Assembly: GCA_020002185.1 (NCBI GenBank)
Contig: CM034534.1
Coordinates: forward strand, 19,364,075 to 19,428,074
Length of the DNA: 64,000 bases
Direction of reading: 5' to 3'
Origin: Paraescarpia echinospica
Lineage: Eukaryota; Annelida; Polychaeta; Sabellida; Siboglinidae
Each line of letters starts with the position of its first letter. The stretch's first letter is position 1. The notes below the pieces were generated by a model, which was given only the letters and a program-made list of their open reading frames with translations, had not been told where the DNA came from and made no database searches. Below are positions 15,301 to 23,674 of this stretch, piece after piece. The position numbers and the translations under genes were made by a program.

Positions 15301-17706
15301 GCAGTTGTTTGAAGACATCAGTATAAATATACAAAGTTACGAACTGGAATAACCTTGAAATAACAATCGGCGACAAAGTAACAAAGAACTCTACTGAAAT
15401 ACTCTGGTATATATTTCTGACGTAAATTAAAACATCACTGGTTATTGAAGCGACACATTATGTTGTCACCCATCAAAGCTGTATCATGTATGTATGGTCT
15501 GTCATTCCTGATTCATGCTGTTTGTCAGGTTGTGACATTGTGTCATTTTTTGTTGTGGTGCCATTGTGTGCCATTGTGTCACTTTGGTGGTGCATTTGTA
15601 TAGTCTGTAGTAGAAGTAGACTGTCATTAGAGTCACGTGTTATAATAATGTGACATTGTGTCACGTTCATGGCGTGTTGATGTAGTGACGTAACGTTTTG
15701 TCACATCAAACTTATGGTAATAAATGTCACAATGCCATGTCATTTGTGTAATCTCACGACACAAAGTTATCTGTATTGTCATGTCATTTATATTGTCATG
15801 CCACAGCCTGCCATTCATGTCATGTCATCTATATTGTCACGACAGAGCCTGTCATTTGTGTCATGTAATCTATATTGTCATGACAGAGCCTGTCATGACA
15901 GCCTCTCATTTGTTGTCATGTCAAGACACAGTGTCATCTGTATTGTCATGACATAGCTTGTCATTTGTGTCATGTCATCCATATTATCACAACATAGCCT
16001 GCATCACAACCAGAGCTGTAACAAGTACCGGGTACATTTATTTTGTACTTGAGTAAAAGTACAAGTAACTTTGAAAAAAGCTACTCAAGTAAAAGTACTT
16101 TTTGAACAAATGTACTTGAAGTACAAATAAAAAGTAAACAAATGTACTTGAAGCGAATGCAAAAGTACTACCAAGTCAGTTCAGTAGTGTGCAAAACAAA
16201 CACTTTATTGAACAGGACAGGATCCTCAGCAGGATACAGTGACAGGCTCCTCAAACAAACTATACATACTATGCAAGACAGTGACAAAAGAAAAAAATAA
16301 TAGTAATACCCTATTCAGTAGTGTGTACAGTGAATATTGTCTACGGCCAGCCTGGGGGTCAATATGTGAGACAAAATATTGAGAACATGAACCAAGAATA
16401 CATATAAACAACATTTATTGGTCCTACAATAATTACTTTATTTTTAAGATAAATCTGAGTAACCATTAGCAGTTTAAATTGCCACAGCGAAGGGAATGTT
16501 TTGGGGCGATAATGTTTGAATTTCGACGTGCATTTATCACTAATGCAATTCGGGATGTTGTTCAGGTCACTAATAGCTCGATCGAACCTAAATCTGAGAA
16601 CATGTTTTGTTCATATTAAGTGCACTTGCACCTTTTGTACAAATAACGACGTGTTATGGTGTAATATATTTGCACAGCAAAAATGAGGCAAGAATACCTT
16701 TTAGCTGGGTAGGTCTAACACTAATAATTTACCAACCACGTGTGTAAGGAAGGTTCGAAAGTGATCAACAGATATGGCATATCGGTGCACACAACAAACA
16801 GATCAACTTAACAGTAGCCCCGTGAACTGACTTAATGTCAAATATCCTGGATAAGTATGGCAATGGATGCTGCAAATGATCGTTTTCGGCTGATCCTTCC
16901 ATGATAAATCTTTGAACGCGAATGACATCATATAATCTTGGCAATGTTCACGCCACCTGGTGATCATGCGTGGTAATGACAATGATAGGCCAATTAGAAA
17001 AGACTACCAGTTGTTGCTCCGGCTGATATCTATTTATATATATATGCTGGCGGAAACCACTTCCGGGCTTCAGGCATTATTGTTCGTTACTAATATTTTT
17101 GGAGCTCCATATTTTTTACGCATAAATTATGGATACTTCGTTACATTTATGAAAAGTATACACATCTGTACTTCGTTACAAGTAAAAGTACTCCTAAAAA
17201 AATGTACTTTGTTACTCACGAAAAGTAAACTTTTCTACTCAAGTACAGTAACGAAGTACTTGTACATCATTACGTTCCAGCTCTGATCACAACGTAATCA
17301 TCCATATTATCACGACAGAGCCTATCATTCGTGTCATATCACAACACAATGTCATCCACGTTGTCATGACAGAGCTTGTCATTTGTGTCATGTCACGACA
17401 CCATGTCATCCGTATTGCGTCAACAGAGGCTGTCATTGACGTCATGTCATGACACAATGTCATCTGTGTTGTCACAACAGAGCCTGTCATCCATGTCACC
17501 TGTCGTTGCAGTGTACATTCCTGGAGCCGTTGCTCTCTCACAAACCCGATGAACGCCCCGACACAAATGACATCCGATCTCACGCGCTGCTCGCCGACTT
17601 CGAAGAGGCGCGTGTCGTCGTCAAAAGATTGCGCAGCATCTCGACGTCTCGCCTACACACAAATTCATCGTCCAGTGGCACTTCTGTCGACAAGGATCAC
17701 TCGTGA
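237..17706 (+). CDS. EIF2AK3: PERK-type eIF2-alpha kinase, canonical copy, 3' seven exons
   Basis: Seven exons (237-357, 8290-8363, 10660-10782, 11958-12768, 14114-14296, 15031-15195, 17512-17706) with consistent GT/AG boundaries and phases give 556 residues plus a stop. The product is the transmembrane and cytosolic half of PERK, the ER-stress kinase that phosphorylates eIF2-alpha and lowers translation. Visible in order: a hydrophobic transmembrane segment, a short Glu/Lys-rich juxtamembrane stretch, the glycine loop GKGGFG, the ATP lysine in YAIKRI, the long acidic/Ser-rich insert typical of PERK, HRDLK, DFG, the activation-loop threonine in [11 protein letters not shown], and the C-lobe. 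The lumenal sensor exons must lie before position 1. A near-identical kinase half is present in inverted orientation at 39501-51236, fused there to CARD exons. GCN2, HRI and PKR are less likely because [14 protein letters not shown], the insert and the transmembrane exon match PERK. Confidence 0.95.
358..1572. other. PERK intron with tandem-duplicated repeat
   Basis: The first 60 bases match the intron that follows chimera exon 3. From about 660 an old repeat begins (CTTTGGCCGAAGGTCGAAGGG). In it, a segment of about 165 bp (CTGTTCAGCAACTTTTT, TTTTGCATAGA, AAATCTGTATTTGA) occurs twice. A 38-bp direct repeat (CCTGTAGGTGACAAACATAG) is at 1363-1433. No gene is seen. Confidence 0.5.
1565..1572. 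repeat. 8-bp target-site duplication, left (hAT at 1573)
   Basis: ACAGATTC directly precedes the left inverted repeat and is repeated exactly at 7165-7172. Confidence 0.85.
2320..6240 (-). mobile_element. Full-length-looking CR1/L2-group LINE
   Basis: The element is on the minus strand inside the hAT. Its 3' end is an ACAGAT-type simple tail near 2330 (TATCTGTATCTGTATCTG on the plus strand), as in CR1/L2 LINEs. The 5' limit is approximate because no target duplication was found. Confidence 0.7.
2412..6068 (-). CDS. LINE polyprotein: 2A-like motif, two PHD fingers, endonuclease, reverse transcriptase
   Basis: An uninterrupted 1218-residue ORF. Near residue 110-120 lies a hydrophobic stretch and GDVQLNPGP, a 2A-like ribosome-skipping motif (canonical core DxExNPGP; here Gln replaces Glu). 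Two Cys/His-rich PHD-type fingers follow (CHSCKKS..CNDC..HIKC..WHCSNC and CGICH..CDHC..WIHSQC..WACPEC). Next is an APE-type endonuclease (NCQS, GTESW, TGDFN, ADHS), then a reverse transcriptase ([42 protein letters not shown]) and a C-terminal CR1-type tail. This is a single-ORF Jockey-superclade (CR1/L2) element; the absence of stops implies recent activity. Confidence 0.9.
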   Translation of the reverse strand: MAGSVRHTSTRCTFRCTLFMILCLQITFRFLNDPNLKKLESFQSNTNETYVNAKARQDIHSVTSYYIYSPIWKTIAQLKCLKSSTSTGLLITPLPYKPRTTTKFSILLCIMLSGDVQLNPGPSKCHSCKKSLRSNALILTCNDCNKSTHIKCARISRQEFNNTYRNQNVPWHCSNCSAPCGICHGDVLNDHKAIQCDHCLNWIHSQCCAIDDNEYKRLINSSCSWACPECNNFNFTNSFFRDTEIPTANPFYPLDSNCHNLNETTNNNTTNSKKAYRPKKRPNFRCILINCQSVKKKASDIEALNNLHNPDIICGTESWLDPSIKNGEIFPSNFNVFRKDRETDTTGGGVFQISKDDLITSHLPDLDTNSESIWTETQITGMKPIIMCTLYRPPNDSHGTQIEELDLALSKLGNKINTHNVIITGDFNLPNINWEIHQVTTNNGYSTAAANKLLSLTEEHGLIQHVKEPTHRQGNANNILDLVFTNRPGLIKKINVVDGIADHSTVIIDVNISPKRKHRPKRKVFIRNKADNINIQKSLENFTHEYFSQNQNMTVNDKWNLVSTKIINIMNQYVPHRLTTSRHNLPWFNKDLKKMCKIKKQLYNKAKRTRNPEDWKEFCDIRRNMHKHLRSARLSYISQFLTTTITEKPKSFWSFISKLRQDNQGIGDLNIAGNIISDDKHKAEALNNQFQSVFTHEGNSTLPDMARSPHGEIPKLTITLKGVLDQLSKINISKSQGPDGIPPWFLNRYASHLAPVIHDIFQSSVDSGQVPNTWKEANVTAIFKKGSRAETSNYRPISLTPVVSKLLEHIIHSHIMKHLEQHHILTDHQHGFRAKRSTETQLIQTIHDISKSLDEKKSVDMAILDFTKAFDKVPHKRLIHKLKHYGITGPISSWINSFLTGRTQQVVINGSKSTSTQVISGVPQGTVLGPLLFLLYINDLPDNLSSTVRLFADDCLLYSPIKTDQDTSVLQNDLLKLEKWQHTWLMKFNPTKCYTMTIASRKPTPNLYTFCGQQLKSVESHCYLGIHISNTLNWTIQSNSVTKKAQQTLGMIRRNLNKCPTQIKSIAYTTLVRPILEYASASWDPHCLRNIKLIERTQRQAARFCKNNYSREPGTVTQLLKDLQWDTLQSRRKTQRLSILYKMEHNLIDIPLDQYTKRNTRCSRKHNKQLVQIRHSTNIFGNSFFPVTIKEWNSLPPSIVSSTSLNSFQISLAQHVKN
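7165..7172. repeat. 8-bp target-site duplication, right (hAT at 1573)
   Basis: ACAGATTC directly follows the right inverted repeat. Confidence 0.85.
7173..8289. other. PERK intron with an approximately 300-bp tandem duplication
   Basis: A segment with CTCAAATAATCTGTCCTCTTA and GGCATAACTTTATA appears at about 7305 and again at about 7612. Part of 7440-7580 (GTGACTAATCTGTAATTGGTCA, CCCTGTTAAACTGGACAGTTGCC) resembles 1115-1240. So the hAT landed inside an older, internally repetitive element. No gene is seen. Confidence 0.5.
8290..8363 (+). CDS. EIF2AK3: PERK juxtamembrane exon (74 nt)
   Basis: The acceptor is CTTCCCACAG and the donor GAG/GTACAA. It codes for a Glu/Lys/Thr-rich linker ending in EKEFQS, starting in phase 0 and leaving two bases. 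The exon is too short to stand out as an ORF. It is supported by the equivalent 74-nt exon at 50539-50612, which has the same boundaries. Confidence 0.9.
8935..9728 (+). pseudogene. 5'-truncated LINE fragment (RT C-terminus and 3' UTR)
   Basis: The reading frame from [11 protein letters not shown] through [18 protein letters not shown] to [15 protein letters not shown] is a dead-on-arrival copy of the LINE at 59578-62545. It ends with the same 3' hairpin and a doubled ATCTTGTTAA tail. It lies in the PERK intron 8364-10659. The equivalent intron of the chimera is about 900 bp shorter, so this insertion is private to the canonical locus. Confidence 0.88.
9729..10659. other. PERK intron remainder
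   Basis: No gene is seen. The stretch includes a CpG-richer segment at 10020-10560 without a recognisable exon. Confidence 0.4.
10660..10782 (+). CDS. EIF2AK3: PERK kinase exon: glycine loop and ATP lysine
   Basis: The 123-nt exon sits between GCGTTTCAG and CAG/GTATGT. It encodes [20 protein letters not shown] and then the YAIKRI lysine. It differs from the chimera's exon at 49035-49157 by one residue (Cys versus Phe before the glycine loop). Confidence 0.95.
10783..11957. other. PERK intron shared with chimera
   Basis: It aligns by eye with the reverse complement of 47915-49034, for example CACACCTCTATCAGGATC and CCGAGGCAATATTTGACTTG. Introns of 1175 and 1120 bp that still align indicate a recent duplication. 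Confidence 0.8.
11958..12768 (+). CDS. EIF2AK3: PERK kinase exon: alpha-C, insert loop, HRDLK
   Basis: The 811-nt exon has acceptor TGTGCGCAG and donor AAG/GTAGGG. It begins with [14 protein letters not shown] (alpha-C glutamate). It carries the long low-complexity Ser/Thr/Asp-rich kinase insert, then the YIQMQLC region, and ends exactly on the catalytic-loop HRDLK. It has 33 nt (11 codons, [11 protein letters not shown]) that the chimera lacks. Confidence 0.94.
12769..14113. other. PERK intron
   Basis: The start matches the chimera's intron 45162-47136 (GTAGGGTTTTTGGGTCAGA). A short tandem duplication around 13690-13745 contains TTTTGAAAAAAAG. No gene is seen. Confidence 0.5.
14114..14296 (+). 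CDS. EIF2AK3: PERK kinase exon: DFG and activation loop
   Basis: The 183-nt, phase 0-0 exon encodes [16 protein letters not shown], an acidic activation segment and [11 protein letters not shown]. The threonine before KLYMSPEQ aligns with the autophosphorylated activation-loop threonine of mammalian PERK. Confidence 0.93.
14297..15030. other. PERK intron with a dispersed repeat
   Basis: 14540-14660 (GGCCAGAACTTCAATAAAATG, GATGGCTTGACAGAGGTTTTGC) matches 8860-8935. The LINE fragment at 8935 was inserted into another copy of this repeat. Confidence 0.55.
15031..15195 (+). CDS. EIF2AK3: PERK kinase exon: C-lobe, alpha-F
   Basis: The 165-nt, phase 0-0 exon encodes [18 protein letters not shown] and the METERV-like helix that follows alpha-F in PERK. 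The acceptor is TTTTTGTAG and the donor GAG/GTATGC. Confidence 0.92.
15495..16010. repeat. CATGTCA minisatellite, left block (PERK last intron)
   Basis: Degenerate units of roughly 50-60 bp built from GACAGAGCCTGTCAT, TTGTGTCATGTCA and ATCTGTATTGTCATGACA. The array resumes at 17286 after a hAT insertion and also occurs in the paralogous intron at 39700-40580. Confidence 0.85.
16011..17285. mobile_element. Non-autonomous hAT element inside the minisatellite
   Basis: The left end is CAGAGCTGTAAC and the right end GTTCCAGCTCTG, near-perfect inverted repeats. Both are followed inward by AAGTAC/GTACTT subterminal repeats (AGTAAAAGTACAAGTAAC). The exact 8-bp target duplication ATCACAAC lies at 16003-16010 and 17286-17293. 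There is no coding capacity. Length 1275 bp. It is absent from the chimera's copy of the intron. Confidence 0.88.
17286..17508. repeat. CATGTCA minisatellite, right block
   Basis: Continuation of the array (GACAGAGCCTGTCAT and TGTCATGTCACGACA units) up to the acceptor of the last PERK exon. Confidence 0.83.
17512..17706 (+). CDS. EIF2AK3: PERK terminal coding exon
   Basis: The 195-nt exon begins after GTCGTTGCAG and encodes the last C-lobe helices ([15 protein letters not shown]) and a Ser-rich tail ending in TSVDKDHS before TGA. The 3' splice site lies directly against a CATGTCA-rich minisatellite, so the acceptor tract is itself partly repeat sequence. The paralogous exon 39501-39695 has the same length and stop. 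Confidence 0.9.
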   Translation, partial: CTFLEPLLSHKPDERPDTNDIRSHALLADFEEARVVVKRLRSISTSRLHTNSSSSGTSVDKDHS

Positions 17707-18405
17707 CGCACAGATGACCTCACTGGTTGCATGACAGGGTCATACACAGACCTTCCAAGTCTCGATATGGCAGGATATGTAATCGCACTTGTTTGTGATT
17801 TTTTACATCTTCCCTATCTCAGAATTTCAAAACAAAAACCTCTGGTTTTGTTGCATTTCAATTCAGCAAACTTTTTCTGTGTTTCAGGGAGGTTTGATAT
17901 GAAAAGTTAAGTGTGTATGATTGTATGATATAACATTGATAAGAGCAACTTTAAATAATGCCAATTACCTGAAAGATCACTACACTCGCAGATGTTCACT
18001 TTTTTCACAATACGTAGAAACGGATCCGAACCGAGTATAATTTGTGTAAAATATATTCAACAGAAAAATATTTGTTTATTTGCAAAAATCTGCCGTGAGC
18101 CCCCACGTGAGGGGAATCTCCTGCTATATGCGCTTGTCAACTTGGAAGGTATGTAGTGGACATAGTGACCACACTACAGGCTTTATCCGTCTAGTCAGTG
18201 TAGTGGCTAGATTTGCCAAATTCTCCTAGCATATCACTTTTGTGTATTGTCTGTTAAAGGGAGGGTTTTCCGTTTTTTTTTGTAAAATCACTTTACACAG
18301 TATAAATTATGTGTATTGTAACACAAATATGTTTCACCGAAGCAGAAACAACTTTTGAATTCAACAATTCAGTGTTTTTTGAAATCGCTGTCACTCGTGG
18401 CAGTG
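17707..18405 (+). other. PERK 3' UTR / flank
   Basis: Non-coding. The first 30 bases still match the sequence after the chimera's stop. No other gene is seen. Confidence 0.5.
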
Positions 18406-18407
18406 TA

Positions 18408-18745
18408 GGAGCGCGGCTAGTTTAGTGGTTAGCATATCCGTCTGCCATGCCAGCGTTCTGAGTTCGAAACCCGGACCTGGCAGGCATGATATTTGGTGTA
18501 AAAACCTGGCTCTCAACATTGGGGACTGTGTATCCCTCGCGACTTGGAGATCACGTTAATGTCGGGTCCGTCTCAATTTGGGACGTAAAGGAACCACTGA
18601 GGACGACAAGCACCCTGGCAGTGACCACCCTCAGTGCCAGCATAGAAAGGTCGGTTTGGCGATAAAGTTCTGAAAAAGGCTGACTAGTTGAATGAGACCC
18701 CATAAGACCATTACATTGTAACAACAATAATACAGACTAGTTAGT
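18408..18745 (+). mobile_element. tRNA-derived SINE
   Basis: The head GCGGCTAGTTTAGTGGTTAG resembles a pol III A box and GAGTTCGAAACCCGG a B box, spaced as in a tRNA. A tRNA-unrelated body follows (ACTGAGGACGACAAGCACC, GGTTTGGCGATAAAG) with an AACAATAATA tail. Confidence 0.72.
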
Positions 18746-20286
18746 TAATAGAACAGTGCCGAGCGGTGAAAACAACTAGAAACTCAAATCACTGCGTTTG
18801 GAAAATAGCGGGAAAGGTCATGACCCGACGTGGGCGGGGCTTCCAGTGTTGGCTCACTGTCGTGTAAACAAACCGTTTCCTCATGAAACATTTAAATTTC
18901 GACAACAAAAGTGAATCAGTAAAACATTTAGTCAGTCAGCGTGTTATAACAGATGTGGTTTATACTGTTCGAGATGATTTTACAATGAAAACCATCAGAA
19001 AAACTCCTTTTTACGTACAATGTCTGTCCCTCACGTGTTAACATTTATTTGTAATATATTGTTCTTAATACAAGAATAAATACGTTGAATGTTTGCTGCC
19101 CATAAAATTGTGATTCATTAGTCTGAAATCGTGGTTGCAATTTGAATGTTGCACCCGTGGAATGTTCAAATTGTAAACACGTTTTAAAACTAAAATGCTA
19201 GTTTTGCCAGTAATTGGCAGTTACTGCAGAGGCATGCGACGGAACTTTAAAGGTATAAGTCGGTTACAGGAATAAGGAACAGACATACCTTTTATGTCCA
19301 GATCTCGATTGTACTTTGCAATAAAGGGTTCTGCTCTCAGGCAATTCTTGTGCTATATATAACTTGTCGTACTGTTTTTTACTGCATTGCCACTGTTGTT
19401 TAGATGTGTGTAACAAAAAATCGCACTACAAAGTATTTTTATTTTAGTAACTTTGGTGCTTTTGTCCTATTTATAATGTGTTAAGAAATAAATGATGTAT
19501 TCTGTTGCAATGTTTGTTTTGTGATTGTGTCGTACCAACCAACGCCAAAAATAGACCCACTTCAATCAAGTGTTGTATATAATGACGTAGTTGAAGGGCG
19601 TCAGAGCAAAACACGACAAACATCAATTTGGGTGAAATTTTGACTGCAAAAATTTCAGAACTTAAATGTACAAAAAAGGATTTTGGCCCTTGCCATCAAT
19701 CATGGATCTTGTTTTCTTAAGATATTCCAATATCATGTACACCTTTTATTTTATACTATGAGGATGTAGTGTAGAAGTTAGTTTTGTAAACTACAAACCA
19801 GCTATATCGTGTGTTGCTCTGAAAGTCTTCAGTTTTTATTTAAAGCTGCAATCACATGTGATCTAATCCATCAAGAATCTGGTTCTTTAATGTCCAAATA
19901 TATTTAGTGTGTGAGGAGTGTAAATAACATCCGCCATCGGTTTGACGAAATAGTGCATACATAAATGCATACACAGAATAAAGTGCGATTGTGTGACGCA
20001 TTCATTTAAAGATTCCAATTCTTGCTAATTACACAATTTAATTGCTTGATTGATAATTTTGACAATCATACATGTGCAAAATGTTGCATGCAAAGACAAT
20101 CTGGTATGTCAGAATGGATACTACCGGTATGTAGGTTCGCTTTTTGCAAAATCGATTTAAAATGAGACAAGCGAAAGAAATGACTTGAGGAGATACCTTT
20201 AAACATGTATGCCAGATTTCCCCCTCGTTATTCTTCAGGGGGTTTCACCCCTCCACCCTGCTTTGTTGAGGCGATCTGAGCACAGT
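18746..20286. other. Gene-free flank
   Basis: No ORF, RNA gene or clear repeat was recognised. Confidence 0.4.
19487..19492 (+). terminator. Candidate poly(A) signal for PERK
   Basis: AATAAA is followed within 15-40 bases by the GT-rich stretch TGTTTGTTTTGTGATTGTG. It lies 1.8 kb after the stop. Another AATAAA at 19075 is a competing candidate. Confidence 0.3.
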
Positions 20287-20620
20287 TAAAAGTAAAGGTA
20301 AGTTCCTAAACAGCATCGTATCCAGTCGTTGGGACTGCTCAAAGCACTTTACACTTTACTCCCTGGTAGACCTGTTCAGTCGAACACCATCTCGACTTCT
20401 CTGGGTATTTAGCCATGTTGCAATTAATGCACGAAGACAATTTATACACAAATACCCACCACTGTGTACAGCCAGGTATTCATTTACATCAGCTGAGTGA
20501 ACTCGAGCAATGTAGTGTGAACAAACTTAGCCAAGATTCGAGGGAGCAGGAGAATTCAAACAAAGAATCTCTCGACTGAGAGTCCGACATTCTACACCAC
20601 GCTCTACATACAAAATAGCA
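20287..20620 (-). mobile_element. SINE family B copy
   Basis: It shares AACACCATCTCGACTTCTCTG, the CCACCACTGT and AGCTGAGTGAACTCGAGCAA blocks and CTCTCGACTGAGAGTC with copies at 39270, 46565 and 49318. On the minus strand the head is tRNA-like. This copy is degraded. Confidence 0.7.
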
Positions 20621-21061
20621 TTGTCAAGAGTGGTCATAATGTATCAGAGTGGGAGAGTGGAATCGGGGAAATATTTTTCAGTAAACAGGTTTTGGGGGTC
20701 AGTCGACCTTCCCTGTTTGGAGATTTGGGTGTGGGTCAATTTTTAGAGCACATTTTACCAATGTACGAGACTGGACGGTCGGTTATATTCTAATGTAAAT
20801 AGTTTTAGGGTGGGTATGATTTCAAATCTGGGTGTGTTCTTTGATTCCGCTGGCGGACCCTCCTGATAAATAATGACTGCTCCCTTATTGCTCAGGGAAG
20901 GGAAGGGCCATTTTGAGTTGTCCAATGTTATCAGAGATTCCATAATGTGAAATAGGATTTCCACACATTTATTCCAAATCGGACAAACAGCAGGAGCCTG
21001 TTACAGGCTTGCCACCTTCTGATAATGTCACATACATGTAAACATAAAAATATACAAAGTC

Positions 21062-21293
21062 TAAGGGATCATCTCGGAACATCAAATCAGACAAAATTAC
21101 TTTCGTTTGGAGGGAGGGGTGTCAGAGACTGTTTCATCTGGCATCAGACATTTTAGACATCAGACAAACACTGTTAATATATTGATATCATCACATCATT
21201 TTTACAAACTTTCATCTGAAGGGTGGGGATGGGTGCTGAGGCCAGATGAAAGTAATTTTGTTTCAGAAGTCGACGTTCTGAGATGATCCCTAA
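21062..21293. mobile_element. Small palindromic MITE
   Basis: The ends AGGGATCATCTCGGAAC and GTTCTGAGATGATCCCT are inverted repeats. The inverted similarity continues inward (ACAAAATTACTTTC against GAAAGTAATTTTGT). The element is about 230 bp without coding potential. Confidence 0.65.
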
Positions 21294-22316
21294 TCAATTA
21301 ATAAAAATACATCATCTATTAAACTTCAGATAGCATTTGCGGAACACATTTCACCAGTTTCAAACACCGGTACGTATAAAATAAACAGACCTAGCAAATT
21401 GGTTTAAGAAATTGTATTTCCAACCACTCTCAGAAGTTGCCCATTTAACCCCCGACACGTTTAGTTTACCCCTTAAATACACAATGTTTGCATCACATGT
21501 ATTTATCACTAATAGTATCCAATAATAAGCAACTATGTTTTTGATCAATTAAAAATGTCTGAATTGCTGAGTGTGATGTCCAATTTGGACTTTCAGATCC
21601 ATAATGCAAGTTTCTGGAATAATAACGAGTATTAATGTTTGTATAATAATACATTTTTGCACATATACACACACAACTGTATTTTATACAGGCCTACAGC
21701 TTTATAGGCAGGACACCAGCAACATTTACATTTTAACTCATGTAATACAAAGCATGCACACACCCATCTTGTGGGTGGCACAGTCATGGACAGCGAAGTC
21801 AATTACTAGTTTGATTCAGCCGACTTCCCAACACTGCGTAAGATATCAGCCAGGAGTAGAGTACATTGTCATCACCCCCGGCTTGTGAAGATTATATCAG
21901 AGGTGCCAAGTTCACTGCTTTGGTGGTAGACCTCATGCTTTTTTAATTTTGTTGGGTAATTTCACGATCTACCACCGGACCGATATTTCATGGTACAGTT
22001 TTTTGTTTTCCGATTTTAAATCATCATAAACCGGTGAATGTCAAGGTTTAATAACATCGTTACTGCCTCTGAACTCAATTATGCTGTCTAACCAACATCT
22101 TAATTAAAAAATGCATCAAAAATAAGTAAATATACCCTAAAATTGAACAATTATCCAGCCATGGAGCAGTTTGTTTTCTTGCAGGCACTCCCCCTCGTGA
22201 CTGCAACATGAGGCACGTGGTGCCAGATCCTCATCTACCATTATCATATTCATACCATGAAAACAGGTAGATCTACCTTTTTTGGCGATATAATTTGGCA
22301 CCTCTGGTTATAAGAA
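21294..22316. other. Gene-free flank downstream of MAVS-like gene
   Basis: It holds the 3' UTR/flank of the minus-strand gene. Short ORFs here have no recognisable similarity. Confidence 0.4.
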
Positions 22317-23674
22317 TCAGCCCCGCTTCATCAAGAAGATAACAGCTGCAAGAGTAACAGCAGCAACAGCCACCATGAACGACAACAGAGTGATGCCTTG
22401 GTTCTCTTCTGCATAACCCTCTTCTGAGTGGCCAGTATTGTCTTTGACAAGACTGACATCACAGTGGTCAGTATCGCCTTGGGCAAGACTGATATCACAC
22501 TGGCTGTCTTGGACATCAGATGGACTCGGGTGGATACGACCGAGTTGACCAACATTGTGCAAGACGCTGTGGTCTCCAGACACATCTGACAAAACTGTGG
22601 AAGGTTGCATCTTCAAGTGGCCATCTCCACTCGCAGGTGGTGTTTGCGTCAATGAACTGTCCAGCCCACTGCGATGGTCAAGCCTCTCTCCAGCCATGGG
22701 TGGAAAAACACTGCCCACATAACTATCAATGCCACAGCATCGGTCCTCGTTGTCTATCAGATCACTCCTTCTGTTGCTTTCTGTTAGGCTGGACACATTA
22801 TCTGTTTCGACACTATTACACATGCGTGGCTTCATAAGCTCTGTCTCGTCACCACTGCTTCCGTCGTCATCGCTCGACTGCTCATGGGAGTCAAGATCCC
22901 CTTCTTCCTGTCTTGACGTCATAGACACCTCCACTGGTAGGTTTTCTTGTGTGCTCACCAGCGAAGGTTCTGGGGTCGTTTCAATGCGAGCCTTCTGTTC
23001 GGTATCGGCGCAGTCTGAGGGTTCCACAGAGGCAAACGGCAATAGGTCTGCCTCCCATCTCACAGCAGTATGTCCTTGTTCGATATCAACATCAGGTAGT
23101 CCTGATTTTACATCATGCCGCATATCAGGTAGTCCTGATCTTCCATCAGGACTTACGTGAGGTTGTCCTGATTTTCCATCAGGACTTGTGTGAGGTTGTC
23201 CTGATCTTCTGTCAGGACTCATGTCAAGTTGTCCTGACCTTCCATTCAGACTATCAATTTGTCCTGATCTTCTAGCAGGATTTTTATCACGTTGTCCCAA
23301 TAATCCATTAGGATTTATGTCACCTTGTCCTGATCTTTCACCAGGACTAACATCAAGTTGTCCTGACCTTGTATCAGGACTCACGAGAGGTTGTCCTGAA
23401 CTCCCGAGAGTACCAAATTCACTGAAACTGGCACTGGCATCAGCAGTGAGAGAACTATCACTTGTGTCCAGGCTCGACATGTCATCGTCGGTCAAACTGT
23501 CACCTGACTTGGGGACAGACATGTGACAGTGGTGGCCTACCTGTACATTACAGTTTGTCATCATCATGATTGTGTCACCTTGACCTCTTTCTGCTGAGGT
23601 CGCAGGTGGCATGTCTCCTTGACCTCTCTCCGTCTGTGACCTATCGGGTTGTCTGCCGCATGCAATTTCGAGGG
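22317..23674 (-). CDS. MAVS: MAVS-like exon 3 (disordered region and tail anchor)
   Basis: The 1358-nt exon starts after TTGTTCCAG with [13 protein letters not shown]. An upstream in-frame ATG at 23736-23738 is intronic because the homologous acceptor at the other locus falls at the same place. The exon holds [13 protein letters not shown] motifs, a Ser/Asp stretch, about ten 11-aa repeats, an acidic region (SSDDDGSSGDETE) and the C-terminal hydrophobic helix ending LMKRG. Confidence 0.83.

Noticed and set aside
15714..15956. ORFs rich in Cys/His/Met such as CHLC repeats (also 39866-40299 and the 5' part of the ORF ending at 39501)
   Set aside because: They read through the CATGTCA minisatellite; splice acceptors at 17512 and 39695 exclude it from the coding sequence.
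18408..18490. tRNA gene
   Set aside because: A and B boxes are present, but a long unrelated body and AT-rich tail follow, so it is a SINE. The same reasoning applies at 29785 and 46875.
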